A DNA stretch of 64,000 nucleotides from Palsa-504 sp963835775 (GCA_963835775.1 CAWIHB010000004.1:620001-684000), one strand, 5' to 3'; shown: positions 35,460-45,145, numbered from the stretch's first letter. The notes: generated by a model from the sequence alone, not told the origin. Numbers and translations are program-made.

Positions 35460-36599
35460 GTGGCACGCACGACACCGGAGAAGCCGCCGCGGCGGCGCGA
35501 GGCCGGTCATGGGATCGTCATCGCGCGCCCGTTCGGCATACCGGTGTACATCTCCCCGTACTGGTTCGTGATCGCCGGTGTCTTCACCCTGGTCTACGCC
35601 AACGATCTCGGCGCCACGCTGCACGGCTCCACCAGGTACGTGGTGGCGGCCGCCTTCGTCGTGCTGCTCTTCGCGTCTGTCCTGGTCCACGAGCTGAGCC
35701 ATTCGGTGGTGGCCCGCGGGTTCGGGCTGCCGGTCCGCCGCATCGTGCTGTACCCGCTGGGCGGGGTCTCCGAGATCGAGCGGGAGCCGCCGACGCCGGG
35801 CCGGGAGTTCCTGGTCTCGGCGGCCGGGCCCGCGCTGTCCCTGGCGCTGAGCGCGGCGGGCTACGGCCTGGAGCACGTGGTCACCGCGGGCACCATCATC
35901 GGCGTGCTGGTCTCCCAGCTCACGTGGGCCAACCTGGTGGTCGGGGTGTTCAACCTGCTGCCCGGCCTGCCGCTGGACGGCGGCCGGCTGCTGCGCGCCG
36001 TGATCTGGAAGTTCACCGGCCGCCCCGGCACCGCCACCATCGCCGCCGCCTGGGCCGGCCGCGTGCTGGCCGTCAGCCTGTTCGTCCTGGTGCTGGCTCC
36101 GCCGGTGGAGAGCAGGACCGGCGGGGTGTACACGGTGGTGTGGATCGCGGTCATCGCCGCCTTCATGTGGACCGGCGCGGGGCAGGCCATCAAGGCGACC
36201 AGGTTCCGTGAGCGGCTGCCCGCCCTGCAGGCCCGCCGGCTGGCCCGCAAGGCGGTCTCCGTGGCCGCCGACACCCCGCTGGCCGAGGCGATCAGGCGCG
36301 CGGACGAGAGCCAGGCCCGGGCCGTGGTGGTCGTCGACTACGAGGACAAGCCGATCGCCATCCTCAACGAGACGGCCGTGATGGCCACGCCGCCGCAGCG
36401 GCGGCCGTGGGTCGACGCTGGCTCGCTGGCCAGGACGCTCGAGCCCAGCCTGGTGCTGCCCGCCGACCTGTCAGGCATGGCGCTGCTCGACGCCATCCGC
36501 CGGGCCCCCGCCACCGAGTACCTGCTGGTAGAGCCGTCCGGCCAGGTCTACGGCGTGCTGGCCACCCGGGACGTGGACCACGCCTTCGCGGGCGTCTGA
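35460..36599 (+). CDS. Site-2 protease, M50 family with C-terminal CBS region
   Basis: This is a membrane zinc metalloprotease that would cut transmembrane substrates such as anti-sigma factors. HELSH (His77) in LVHELSHSVVARGFGLP and NLLPGLPLDGGRLL (about 165-178) form the active site. About six transmembrane segments are seen, and the C-terminal 130 residues contain a CBS pair (ADTPLAEAIRRADESQARAV; LLVEPSGQVYGVLATRDVDH). CBS-linked M50 proteases of this type lie beside trmI and the proteasome genes in many actinomycetes. GTG at 35460. Confidence 0.93.
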   Translation: MARTTPEKPPRRREAGHGIVIARPFGIPVYISPYWFVIAGVFTLVYANDLGATLHGSTRYVVAAAFVVLLFASVLVHELSHSVVARGFGLPVRRIVLYPLGGVSEIEREPPTPGREFLVSAAGPALSLALSAAGYGLEHVVTAGTIIGVLVSQLTWANLVVGVFNLLPGLPLDGGRLLRAVIWKFTGRPGTATIAAAWAGRVLAVSLFVLVLAPPVESRTGGVYTVVWIAVIAAFMWTGAGQAIKATRFRERLPALQARRLARKAVSVAADTPLAEAIRRADESQARAVVVVDYEDKPIAILNETAVMATPPQRRPWVDAGSLARTLEPSLVLPADLSGMALLDAIRRAPATEYLLVEPSGQVYGVLATRDVDHAFAGV

Positions 36600-36622
36600 C
36601 CGCGCACCGCTACTCTGACGCC

Positions 36623-37501
36623 ATGACCAAACCGCGGCACGGGCCGCTGACCGCCGGCGAGCCGGTGCGGCTGACCGACCCCAAGGGCCGCAGCCACCTC
36701 ATCACGCTGCGGGCCGGCGCGTCGTTCCACACCCACCGCGGCGTGCTGAGCCACGACGACATCATCGGCGGCCCCGACGGGAACGTGGTCCGGTCCGGCG
36801 GCGGCACGCCTTACGTGGTCTTCCGGCCGCTGCTGGCCGACTACACGCTGGCCGCCAAGCGCGGCGCGGCCGTGGTCTATCCGAAGGACGCCGCCCAGAT
36901 CGTGGCCTTCGCCGACGTGTTCCCCGGCGCCCGGGTGCTCGAAGCCGGCGCGGGCTCAGGCGCGCTCAGCTGCTGGCTGCTGCGGGCGGTGGGGGAGTCA
37001 GGCACCGTGATCTCCTTCGAGCGCCGGGCCGACTTCGCCGAGATCGCCCGCCGTAACGTCGAGCAGTTCTTCGGCGGCGCCCCGGCCGCCTGGCAGCTGG
37101 TGAACGGCGAGTTCGGCGGGCCCGCGCCAGCCGGCGACCTGGGCCCGCTGGCCCCGGCGGATTTCGACCGGATCATCCTCGACATGCTGGCGCCGTGGGA
37201 CTGCCTGGAGGCCGCGGCCGAAGCGCTGGTACCCGGCGGCCTGGTCTGCTGTTACGTGGCCACCACGACCCAGCTGTCGCGGACCGTGGAGGCGCTGCGC
37301 GGGCAGGGCGGCTTCGACGAGCCGGCCGCCTGGGAGAGCCTGGTGCGCGGCTGGCATGTGGAAGGCCTGGCCGTCCGGCCCGAGCACCGCATGGTGGGCC
37401 ACACCGGCTTCCTGGTCACCGCGCGGCGGTTCGCCCCGGGCGTAATCCCGCCGCCCCGCAGGCGCCGGCCGGCCAAAGGCGCTTACGACGAGGACCATTG
37501 A
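36623..37501 (+). CDS. trmI: tRNA (adenine-58-N1)-methyltransferase TrmI
   Basis: This enzyme makes m1A58 in the T-loop of tRNAs using SAM. The 292-residue protein has the small N-terminal beta domain, then FRPLLADYTLAAKRGAAVVY, SAM motif VLEAGAGSGALSCWL, and FDRIILDMLAPWDCLEAAAE (catalytic-site Asp). It ends with a basic tail. ATG at 36623 was chosen; TACTCT (36611-36616) lies six bases upstream and would give a leaderless transcript. Its place between an M50 protease and ARC is a conserved actinobacterial arrangement. Confidence 0.94.
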   Translation: MTKPRHGPLTAGEPVRLTDPKGRSHLITLRAGASFHTHRGVLSHDDIIGGPDGNVVRSGGGTPYVVFRPLLADYTLAAKRGAAVVYPKDAAQIVAFADVFPGARVLEAGAGSGALSCWLLRAVGESGTVISFERRADFAEIARRNVEQFFGGAPAAWQLVNGEFGGPAPAGDLGPLAPADFDRIILDMLAPWDCLEAAAEALVPGGLVCCYVATTTQLSRTVEALRGQGGFDEPAAWESLVRGWHVEGLAVRPEHRMVGHTGFLVTARRFAPGVIPPPRRRRPAKGAYDEDH

Positions 37502-37672
37502 TCCGGGCCAAGGTTTGTGCTATACCCCTCGTGCCTGGTTACATCTAGCGATGCAGGTGTGACGGATTGATGATCAGACGGACGGCAAGACGGCATCGAA
37601 ACGGCCTCGCGAGGTTAGGGAATGCCCGTGGATAGGTAATGTCTTATTAGCGGTTCAGGAGGAGGTGAGGGC

Positions 37673-39448
37673 GTGGCCACCAGAGACGAAAGCGGGCGTG
37701 CTTCGCGGCACGACGATGAGGTGAAGAGCCTTACCGCACAGATCTCCTTCCTCGACGAGGAGATCGCTGTGCTCCGGCGCAGGCTAGCGGACTCGCCGCG
37801 GCAGGTCAGACTGCTCGAAGAGCGGCTGCGCGAAACCGAGGGCAGCCTGTCCGGCGTCACCTCGCAGAACGAGCGCATGGCGGCGACGCTGCGCGAGGCG
37901 CGTGACCAGATCGTCGCGCTGAAGGAAGAAGTGGACCGGCTGGCCCAGCCGCCGTCCGGGTTCGGCGTCTTCCTGAGCGCCTGCGAGGACGACACGGCCG
38001 ATGTCTTCACCGGCGGCCGCAAGATGCGGGTCAACGTGTCTCCGAACATCGAGCTGTCTGAACTGCGCCCGGGCCAGGAAGTGGTCCTCAACGAGGCGCT
38101 CAACGTCGTCATCGCCCAGGGTTACGAGAAGGTGGGCGAGGTCGTGATGCTCAAGGAGGTGCTCGCCGACAGCGAGCGCGCCCTGGTCATCTCCCAGGCC
38201 GACGAGGAGCGCGTGGTGCGGCTGGCCGAGCCGCTGCTGAACCAGCCGCTGCGGGCCGGCGATTCGCTGCTGCTCGAGCCCCGGTCGGGGTATGTGTACG
38301 AGCGGATCCCCAAGGCCGAGGTCGAGGAGCTCATCCTGGAGGAAGTGCCGGACATTTCCTACCACGATATCGGCGGCCTGGCCAGCCAGATCGAGCAGAT
38401 CAGGGACGCGATCGAGCTGCCGTACCTGCACGCCGATCTGTTCAAGGAGCACCAGCTCAAGCCGCCCAAGGGGGTCCTGCTGTACGGGCCGCCCGGCTGC
38501 GGCAAGACGCTGATCGCCAAGGCCGTGGCCAACTCGCTGGCCAAGCAGGTCGCGGCCAAGACCGCGGCCGACGAGGGGACCAAGGAGGGGAAGAGCTTCT
38601 TCCTCAACATCAAGGGCCCCGAGCTGCTGAACAAGTACGTCGGCGAGACCGAGCGGCACATCCGGCTGGTGTTCCAGCGGGCCAGGGAGAAGGCCAGCGA
38701 GGGCATGCCGGTCATCGTGTTCTTCGATGAGATGGACTCGATCTTCCGCACCCGCGGCTCGGGTGTGTCCTCCGACGTGGAGAACACGATCGTGCCGCAG
38801 CTGCTGTCCGAGATCGACGGCGTGGAGGGCCTGGAGAACGTCATCGTCATCGGGGCTTCCAACCGCGAGGACATGATCGATCCGGCCATCCTCCGGCCGG
38901 GCCGGCTGGACGTCAAGATCAAGATCGAGCGGCCGGACGCCGAGGCGGCCAAGGACATCTTCTCCAAGTACGTGCTGACCGAACTGCCGCTGCACCCGGA
39001 CGACATGGCTGAGCACGGTGGCTCGGCGCAGTCCACGGTCGAGGCCATGATCCTGCGCACCGTCGAGCGGATGTACACCGAGTCCGAGGAGAACAGGTTC
39101 CTGGAGGTCACCTACGCCAACGGCGACAAGGAAGTGCTGTACTTCAAGGACTTCAACTCCGGCGCCATGATCGAGAACATCGTGGCCCGGGCCAAGAAGA
39201 TGGCCATCAAGGAGTTCCTGGAGACCGGGCAGAAGGGCATCCGGGTCAGCCACCTGCTGGCCGCCTGCGTGGACGAGTTCAGCGAGAACGAGGACCTGCC
39301 GAACACCACCAACCCGGACGACTGGGCCCGCATCTCCGGCAAGAAGGGCGAGCGCATCGTCTACATCAGGACCCTGGTGTCCGGCAAGACCGGCACCGAG
39401 GCCGGCCGTTCGATCGATACCGTAGCCAACACCGGGCAGTACCTCTAA
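37673..39448 (+). CDS. arc: Proteasome-associated AAA+ ATPase ARC/Mpa
   Basis: This hexameric unfoldase recognises pupylated proteins and feeds them to the 20S core. The N-terminal coiled coil (about 15-85) binds Pup. Two OB folds follow (about 90-235), then the AAA domain with Walker A GPPGCGKT near residues 271-278, Walker B VIVFFDEMDSI, and ILRPGRLDVKI. The C-terminus GQYL is the motif that docks into the proteasome alpha ring and opens the gate. The 591 residues are normal. GTG at 37673 follows GGAGGAGGTGAG. The 171 bases upstream are AT-richer and probably hold the promoter. Confidence 0.96.
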   Translation: MATRDESGRASRHDDEVKSLTAQISFLDEEIAVLRRRLADSPRQVRLLEERLRETEGSLSGVTSQNERMAATLREARDQIVALKEEVDRLAQPPSGFGVFLSACEDDTADVFTGGRKMRVNVSPNIELSELRPGQEVVLNEALNVVIAQGYEKVGEVVMLKEVLADSERALVISQADEERVVRLAEPLLNQPLRAGDSLLLEPRSGYVYERIPKAEVEELILEEVPDISYHDIGGLASQIEQIRDAIELPYLHADLFKEHQLKPPKGVLLYGPPGCGKTLIAKAVANSLAKQVAAKTAADEGTKEGKSFFLNIKGPELLNKYVGETERHIRLVFQRAREKASEGMPVIVFFDEMDSIFRTRGSGVSSDVENTIVPQLLSEIDGVEGLENVIVIGASNREDMIDPAILRPGRLDVKIKIERPDAEAAKDIFSKYVLTELPLHPDDMAEHGGSAQSTVEAMILRTVERMYTESEENRFLEVTYANGDKEVLYFKDFNSGAMIENIVARAKKMAIKEFLETGQKGIRVSHLLAACVDEFSENEDLPNTTNPDDWARISGKKGERIVYIRTLVSGKTGTEAGRSIDTVANTGQYL

Positions 39449-39470
39449 ATGACCGTTCGCGCTAAGGCCT

Positions 39471-39500
39471 CGGGGGGTCTAAGGGGGGCCGTCCCCCCTT
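39471..39500 (+). repeat. G-tract hairpin repeat, copy e (short)
   Basis: GGGGGGTCTAAGGGGGG is followed by CCGT and CCCCCCTT. The arms AAGGGGGG (39481-39488) and CCCCCCTT (39493-39500) pair perfectly. This is a single unit of the repeat family, placed between the ARC and Dop genes, where it may weaken read-through. Confidence 0.75.
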
Positions 39501-39558
39501 GGCGAAAAGAGTGTGTCAGCATGACGGCTTCGTCCGTAACGGCATTAGGCTGCTGGAC

Positions 39559-41076
39559 ATGAGCGTTCTTCGCGTGATGGGCACAGAGACCGAATACGGC
39601 ATCTCGGTGCCAGGCCAGCCTGGCGCTAACGCGATGGTGACGTCATCCCAGATCGTCAACGCCTACCAGGCGGCCACCGCCGCCCGGGCCAGGCGCGCGC
39701 GCTGGGACTTCGAGGAGGAGAACCCGCTGCGTGACGCCCGGGGCTTCGACCTCACCCGGGAGGCGGCCGACTCCTCACAGCTGACCGACGAGGATCTCGG
39801 CCTGGCCAACGTCATTCTCACCAACGGCGGGCGGCTGTATGTCGACCACGCCCATCCGGAGTACTCCTCGCCCGAGTGCACCAACCCGCTGTCCGTGGTG
39901 ATCTGGGACAAGGCGGGCGAGCGGGTGATGGCCGAGGCCGCGGCCAAGGCCGCCACGGTGCCAGGCAGCGCGCCCATCCAGCTGTACAAGAACAACACCG
40001 ACAACAAGGGCGCCTCCTACGGCTCGCACGAGAACTACCTGATGCGGCGGGGCACGCCGTTCGCCGACATCGTCAAGTTCCTGGTCCCGTTCTTCGTGTC
40101 CCGCCAGGTCGTCTGCGGGGCCGGCCGGGTCGGCATCGGCGCCGACGGCCGGGGTTCCGGCTTCCAGATCAGCCAGCGCGCCGACTTCTTCGAAGTCGAG
40201 GTGGGCCTGGAGACCACGCTGAAGCGGCCCATCATCAACACGCGCGACGAGCCGCACGCCGACCCGGAGAAGTACCGGCGGCTGCACGTGATCATCGGCG
40301 ACGCCAACATGAGCGAGGTGAGCACCTACCTCAAGGTCGGCACCACCTCGGTGGTGCTCGCCATGATCGAGGACAAGTTCCTCGGCACCGACCTGTCGGT
40401 CGAGGCCCCGGTGGCCGAGCTGCGCGCGATCTCCCACGATCCGGCCTGCCGCCGCCTGGTCACGCTCAAGGACGGCCGGAAGATGACCGCCGTTCAGCTG
40501 CAGGCGGAATACCTCGAGCTGGCCCGCAAGTACACCGAGGACAGGTACGGGGACGACGTCGACGACATCACCGCCGACGTCCTCGACCGGTGGGAGTCCG
40601 TGCTGAACCGGCTGGCCGAGGACCCCATGCAGCTGGCCAGGGAGCTCGACTGGGTGGCCAAGCTCGAGCTGCTCGAGGGCTACCGGTCACGGGACGGACT
40701 CAGCTGGGACAACCCCCGCTTGCAGTTGGTGGACCTGCAGTACTCCGACGTCCGGCCGGACCGCGGCCTGTACAACCGGCTGGCCGCCCGGGGCCGGATG
40801 GTGCGGCTGACCGACGACGCCACCGTCGACCGCGCCATCGAGAACCCGCCGGAGGACACCCGAGCCTACTTCCGCGGCCGCTGCCTGCGCCAGTACCCCG
40901 AGTCGGTGGCCGCCGCCTCCTGGGACTCGGTGATCTTCGACATCCCCGGCCGCGAGTCGCTGCAGCGTGTCCCCACTCTCGAGCCCCTGCGGGGCACCAA
41001 GGCGCACGTCGGCGAGCTGCTGGACCGCAGCCGCAGCGCGGCCGAGCTGGTCGCCGCCCTGACTGGTCAAGACTGA
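39559..41076 (+). CDS. dop: Deamidase/depupylase Dop
   Basis: Dop deamidates the C-terminal Gln of Pup to Glu and also removes Pup from substrates. It belongs to the carboxylate-amine ligase fold shared with PafA. MGTETEYGISVPGQPGANAM gives the nucleotide-binding start. The Dop-loop segment (DFEEENPLRDARGFDLTREA) distinguishes it from PafA. DHAHPEYSSPECTNPLSVV and YKNNTDNKGASYGSHENYLM are conserved active-site blocks. ATG at 39559 gives 505 residues. Pup ends in Gln here, so Dop is needed for pupylation. PafA is not in the window. Confidence 0.95.
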   Translation: MSVLRVMGTETEYGISVPGQPGANAMVTSSQIVNAYQAATAARARRARWDFEEENPLRDARGFDLTREAADSSQLTDEDLGLANVILTNGGRLYVDHAHPEYSSPECTNPLSVVIWDKAGERVMAEAAAKAATVPGSAPIQLYKNNTDNKGASYGSHENYLMRRGTPFADIVKFLVPFFVSRQVVCGAGRVGIGADGRGSGFQISQRADFFEVEVGLETTLKRPIINTRDEPHADPEKYRRLHVIIGDANMSEVSTYLKVGTTSVVLAMIEDKFLGTDLSVEAPVAELRAISHDPACRRLVTLKDGRKMTAVQLQAEYLELARKYTEDRYGDDVDDITADVLDRWESVLNRLAEDPMQLARELDWVAKLELLEGYRSRDGLSWDNPRLQLVDLQYSDVRPDRGLYNRLAARGRMVRLTDDATVDRAIENPPEDTRAYFRGRCLRQYPESVAAASWDSVIFDIPGRESLQRVPTLEPLRGTKAHVGELLDRSRSAAELVAALTGQD

Positions 41077-41199
41077 CCGGCCAGGATTAGCCGGGCGCCG
41101 CCCGAGCGGCGGATCGCGAGTTCGTACCGATTTACCTCCGCGGGATTGCGCGGGACTGCCACGGGTGACGATAGCGTTGGGACAGACGGAGGTAGGGAA

Positions 41200-41412
41200 A
41201 TGGCAACCAACAAGGACACAGGCGGCCAGCGGCAGACCACCCGCCGCTCCGAGGACACCGAGCAGGCGGAGCCCGGTGCCACCGAAGAGGTCAAGGAGCG
41301 GCACGAAAAGCTCTCCGACGACGTGGACGCGATCCTGGACGAGATCGACGAGGTGCTCGAGGAGAACGCCGAGGAGTTCGTCCGGTCGTACGTGCAAAAG
41401 GGCGGCCAGTAA
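41200..41412 (+). CDS. pup: Prokaryotic ubiquitin-like protein Pup
   Basis: This 70-residue, intrinsically disordered tag is joined to substrate lysines by PafA. The sequence has the conserved C-terminal half (EEVKERHEKLSDDVDAILDE, IDEVLEENAEEFVRSYVQ) that becomes helical on the ARC coiled coil. It ends Gly-Gly-Gln, so Dop must deamidate it first. ATG at 41200 follows GGAGGTAGGG. Degenerate copies of the GGQ-stop codons follow in tandem. Confidence 0.97.
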   Translation: MATNKDTGGQRQTTRRSEDTEQAEPGATEEVKERHEKLSDDVDAILDEIDEVLEENAEEFVRSYVQKGGQ

Positions 41413-41452
41413 TCAAGGGCAGCCAGTAATCACAAGGCGGTCAGTAATACCG
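41400..41452 (+). repeat. Degenerate tandem copies of the Pup GGQ-stop segment
   Basis: Three units resembling GGCGGCCAGTAATCAA lie end to end: one contains the true Gly-Gln-stop, and two variants (GGGCAGCCAGTAATCACA, AGGCGGTCAGTAAT) follow. Each repeats a TAA-containing word after CAG. Confidence 0.75.
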
Positions 41453-41626
41453 CGCAGTTAGGTTACCGGCGCCCGCCGCTGGCCCCGGTTCGCCCTAGGC
41501 GGACGGGCCGGCGTCTTCCGGGTGCTGTCTGGCTCCGGCGCGGCAGTAGGGTCTGTTGGGGGCGGTGCTGTCCGGGAGGAACCCGGGCCGCGCCCAGGTA
41601 GCTGACAACCTCGGAGGAGGTTCGCG

Positions 41627-42550
41627 TTGGGCTCTTACTTCGACGGCAGCCAGTCCGGCCCATTCGCCGTGGGAGAAGGAGGCATGCGGGCAGCCCAGGG
41701 CCGCCCGCCCGGGAACTTCATGGACCTGCAGACCTCATCGTTCGCCGATGTCCTGGCCTCCCGCGCTCCGGGCCTGATACCGGGCCGGGAACCCCTGGCC
41801 CCGCACCGCAGCGGGGATCCCGCCGGGACCGCCCTGCGCGACCTGCCGCACGCGACCACGATCGTGGCCGCGACCTGCGACCACGGGGTAGTGCTTGCTG
41901 GCGACCGCCGCGCCACCGCGGGCAGCATGATCGCCAAGCGGGATGTGGAGAAGGTCTTCCGCAGCGACGAGTACTCGGCCGTCGGCTACGCGGGCACGGG
42001 CAGCGTGGGGATCGAGTTCGTCCGGCTGTTCCAGGTCGAGCTCGAGCACTACGAGAAGATGGAAGGCCGCTCGCTGTCGCTGGAAGGCAAGGCGAACCGG
42101 CTGGCCTGGATGATCCGGGGCAACCTGGCCGCGGCCATGCAGGGGCTGGTGGTCGTGCCGCTGTTCGTCGGCTACGACGAGGACGCCGGGCAGGGGCGGA
42201 TCTTCAGCTATGACGTGGCCGGCGGCCCGTACGAGGAGCAGCGGTTCCACTCCATCGGCTCGGGCTCGATATTCGCCCGGGGCTCGCTGAAGAAGCTCTA
42301 TGCCGACGACATGCCGGTGGGCGATACCGTGCTGGCCTGCGTCCAGGCGCTGTACGACGCCGCCGACGACGACTCGGCCACCGGCGGGCCCGACCTGACC
42401 AGGCGGATCTTCCCGGTCATCGCCACGGTGACGGCCGACGGCTTCCGCAAGCTGACAGCAGCCGAGTCCGAGCAGTACGCCGAGCAGGTCGTGCAGGGCC
42501 GGATGAGCGAGCCGGATGGCCCGCAGGCTCCGCTCCACGCGGCCGGCTAG
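41627..42550 (+). CDS. prcB: Proteasome subunit beta PrcB
   Basis: This is the catalytic subunit of the 20S core. A 76-residue propeptide (with FMDLQTSSFADVLASRAPGL) is expected to be cut before Thr77 in PHATTIVAATC, leaving Thr as the nucleophile. GDRRATAGSMIAKRDVEKVF (with active-site Asp and Lys), GNLAAAMQGL and DDDSATGGPDL are conserved. TTG at 41627 was chosen because CGGAGGAGG is about six bases upstream. It lies directly before prcA as in other actinomycetes. Confidence 0.96.
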   Translation: MGSYFDGSQSGPFAVGEGGMRAAQGRPPGNFMDLQTSSFADVLASRAPGLIPGREPLAPHRSGDPAGTALRDLPHATTIVAATCDHGVVLAGDRRATAGSMIAKRDVEKVFRSDEYSAVGYAGTGSVGIEFVRLFQVELEHYEKMEGRSLSLEGKANRLAWMIRGNLAAAMQGLVVVPLFVGYDEDAGQGRIFSYDVAGGPYEEQRFHSIGSGSIFARGSLKKLYADDMPVGDTVLACVQALYDAADDDSATGGPDLTRRIFPVIATVTADGFRKLTAAESEQYAEQVVQGRMSEPDGPQAPLHAAG

Positions 42551-42600
42551 CGCCCCGGCCCACTGACCGCCCATCTGCCTAGGTAAAGGAAGCGTTCGCG

Positions 42601-43557
42601 GTGTCCATGCCGTTCGGTTACGTCTCACCCGCGCAGGCCATGCGCGACAAGGCCGAGTATGCGCGGCAGGGGATCGCGCGCGGCCGCAGCTGCGTCACCC
42701 TGCAGTACGAGGGCGGGATCTTGATGATGGCGCCCAACCCGTCCAGCGCGCTGCACAAGATCAGCGAGATCTACGACCGCATCGCGTTCGCGGCGGTGGG
42801 CCGCTACAACGAGTACGAGAACCTGCGCAAGGCCGGGATCACCTACGCCGACATCACCGGCTACCAGTTCGACCGGCACGATGTGACGGCGCGCGGCATC
42901 GCCAACTACTACGCCCAGAACCTGGGCACGATCTTCACCGAGAACCTCAAGCCGTTCGAGGTCGAGATCGTGGTGGCCGAGGTGGGCCAGCGAGCCGAGG
43001 ACGACCAGATCTACCGGATCACCTTCGACGGCTCGGTGACCGACGAGCCGGGCTACGTCGCCTTCGGCGGCCAGGCGGATCAGGTCTCCGCCGCGCTGAA
43101 GGAGCGGTATTCCGCGGGCATGTCCCTGGTCGAGGCGTTCGCCGCCGCGCTGTCCGCGCTGTCCGCCCCAGGTAACGGTGAGCGCAGCGAGGTGACGGCC
43201 ACCCAGCTCGAGGTGGCCATCCTGGACCGGGACCGCGACCACCGCACGTTCCGCCGGATCAGGGCCGCCCGGCTCGAGGAGCTCCTCAGCCAGGCCCGCG
43301 CCGCCGAGGCCAAGCCCGCCGAGGCCGACGGCGACGGCGACGGCGAAAACGGAACCGAAAACGGAACCGAAAACGGAACCGAAGGCAACGGCGCAGACGG
43401 AGCCGCCGAGCCCAAGACCCCGGCCCCCCCCGAGCCGCCCACCGGCCCCGATGCGCGCAGCATGGACCGCGGCACCGGGACGGGCGGCACCGGGACGGGC
43501 GGCACCGGGACGGGCGGCGCGGGAAACGGCGACGGCACTCCGCCCAGCCCGGTCTGA
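42601..43557 (+). CDS. prcA: Proteasome subunit alpha PrcA
   Basis: This forms the outer rings and gate of the 20S core. MPFGYVSPAQAMRDKAEYAR is the alpha-type N-terminus; GIARGRSCVTLQYEGGILMM and AFAAVGRYNEYENLRKAGI follow. The globular part ends near residue 235. The last 80 or so residues are a long, repetitive tail (ENGTENGTENGTEGN, then Pro-rich, then repeated GTGTG) made by 12-bp and 15-bp tandem DNA repeats. Long disordered PrcA tails are known in actinomycetes, but this one is unusually repetitive. GTG at 42601. Confidence 0.96.
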   Translation: MSMPFGYVSPAQAMRDKAEYARQGIARGRSCVTLQYEGGILMMAPNPSSALHKISEIYDRIAFAAVGRYNEYENLRKAGITYADITGYQFDRHDVTARGIANYYAQNLGTIFTENLKPFEVEIVVAEVGQRAEDDQIYRITFDGSVTDEPGYVAFGGQADQVSAALKERYSAGMSLVEAFAAALSALSAPGNGERSEVTATQLEVAILDRDRDHRTFRRIRAARLEELLSQARAAEAKPAEADGDGDGENGTENGTENGTEGNGADGAAEPKTPAPPEPPTGPDARSMDRGTGTGGTGTGGTGTGGAGNGDGTPPSPV

Positions 43558-43614
43558 CCCCAGGGACCTCCCGCCGCGGCGGCCCGCGACCGTTTACACC
43601 CGCCCCGCGAAGAG

Positions 43615-45063
43615 TTACAGCGGGATGTTGGCGTGCGCCCCGCGCAGCTGCGGCGCCTCGGCGATGGCCCGGACCAGCTCCCGCCGCGTCTGCGCCGGGT
43701 CAATGACCGCGTCGATGACGCCCAGGTCGACGGCCCGCTGCAGGCCCCCGGCGGTGGCCTCGTGCTCGGCGGCCAGTTCCGCCTCGGCCTCGTGCAGCTG
43801 CTCGGGCGGCACCGAGGCCAGCGTGCGGCGGTGCAGGATGCGCACCGCGGCCACCGCGCCCATGACCGCCACCTCCGCGCCGGGCCAGGCGAACACGCGC
43901 GTCGCGCCGAGCGCACGGGAGTTCATGGCGATGTAGGCCCCGCCGAACGCCTTGCGTGTCACCAGCGTGACCCGCGGCACGCTGGCCTCGGCGAAGGCGT
44001 GCAGCAGCTTGGCGCCGCGGCGGACCACGCCGTCCCACTCCTGGCCGACGCCGGGCAGGTAGCCAGGCACGTCCACCAGCACCACCAGCGGCACCCCGAA
44101 CGCGTCGCACATCCGCACGAAGCGCGCGGCCTTCTCGGCCGACGCGGCGTCCAGGCAGCCGCCCAGCCGCATCGGGTTGCTGGCCACCACGCCGACCGTG
44201 CGCCCGGCCAGGCGGCCCAGGATGGTCACGATGTTGGGCGCCCACCGGGGGTGCAGCTCCACGCCCGGCGTGTCGAGCAGCTTGCCGGTCAGCAGGTGCA
44301 CGTCGTAGGCGCGGCGCGGGGAGTCGGGCAGCAGGCCGGACAGGTCCCGGTCCACCGCGTCGTCCTCGGTGATCTTGCCCTGGTCGGCGAGCATGGCCGC
44401 GACCTCACGGGCCCGGTCCAGCGCCTCCGCGTCGGTCTCGGTCACCACGTGCACCACGCCGGAGCGCCGGCTGTGCGGCTCGGGGCCGCCCAGCCGCGCG
44501 GCGTCCACGTTCTCGCCGGTCACCGAGCGCACCACGTCCGGGCCGGTCACGAAGATGCGGCCCGGGCCGGACAGGATGACGATGTCGGTCAGCGCCGGGC
44601 CGTAGGCGGCGCCGCCGGCCGCGGGGCCGAGCACCACCGAGATCTGCGGCACGCGCCCGGAGGCCATGGTCATCGCCGCGAACACCGTGCCCACCGCGTG
44701 CAGGCTGGCCACGCCTTCGGCCAGCCGGGCCCCGCCGGAATGCCACAGGCCCACGATCGGGACGCCCCGGGACACCGCCTCGGAATAGGCCGCGACGATG
44801 GCGGCGCAGCCCGCGCTGCCCATCGCGCCGCCCTGGACCCGCGGATCGGAAGCGAAGGCCACCACGCTGGCCCCGTGCACCAGCCCGGAGCCCGCCACCA
44901 CGCCGCTGCGCTCGTCCGCGTCGGCGGCGGGCAGCAGCTCGAGCGTGCCGGGATCGAACAGGGCGGCCAGCCGCTCCCGCGGGTCGCGCGGCAGCGAAAC
45001 CGGCCGGGATGCGGTTGGGGCGGCATCTACAGCGGCATCTACAGCGGCATCCACAGCAGGCAT
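43615..45063 (-). CDS. accD: Acyl-CoA carboxylase carboxyltransferase (beta) subunit, AccD6-like
   Basis: This transfers carboxyl groups from carboxybiotin to acetyl- or propionyl-CoA, making malonyl-CoA for the downstream type II synthase. The 482 residues show the two crotonase-fold halves: GLVHGASVVAFASDPRVQGG, GLWHSGGARLAEGV and GPAAGGAAYGPAL in the first; LVVLVDVPGYLPGVGQEWDG, KAFGGAYIAMNSRALGATRV and FAWPGAEVAVMGAVAAVRIL in the second. It lies last in the fab operon, as accD6 does in mycobacteria. The N-terminus has an AVDAAVDAAVDAA repeat from a 12-bp duplication. ATG at 45063 follows GAGGAGA. Confidence 0.93.
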   Translation of the reverse strand: MPAVDAAVDAAVDAAPTASRPVSLPRDPRERLAALFDPGTLELLPAADADERSGVVAGSGLVHGASVVAFASDPRVQGGAMGSAGCAAIVAAYSEAVSRGVPIVGLWHSGGARLAEGVASLHAVGTVFAAMTMASGRVPQISVVLGPAAGGAAYGPALTDIVILSGPGRIFVTGPDVVRSVTGENVDAARLGGPEPHSRRSGVVHVVTETDAEALDRAREVAAMLADQGKITEDDAVDRDLSGLLPDSPRRAYDVHLLTGKLLDTPGVELHPRWAPNIVTILGRLAGRTVGVVASNPMRLGGCLDAASAEKAARFVRMCDAFGVPLVVLVDVPGYLPGVGQEWDGVVRRGAKLLHAFAEASVPRVTLVTRKAFGGAYIAMNSRALGATRVFAWPGAEVAVMGAVAAVRILHRRTLASVPPEQLHEAEAELAAEHEATAGGLQRAVDLGVIDAVIDPAQTRRELVRAIAEAPQLRGAHANIPL

Positions 45064-45145
45064 CTCAGGTCTCCTCTACTCTGGCCGCCAGGCCAGGGGC
45101 GGGCGACGAAGAACACGGGCCACGAAGATCAGGCCAAGCCGCCGG

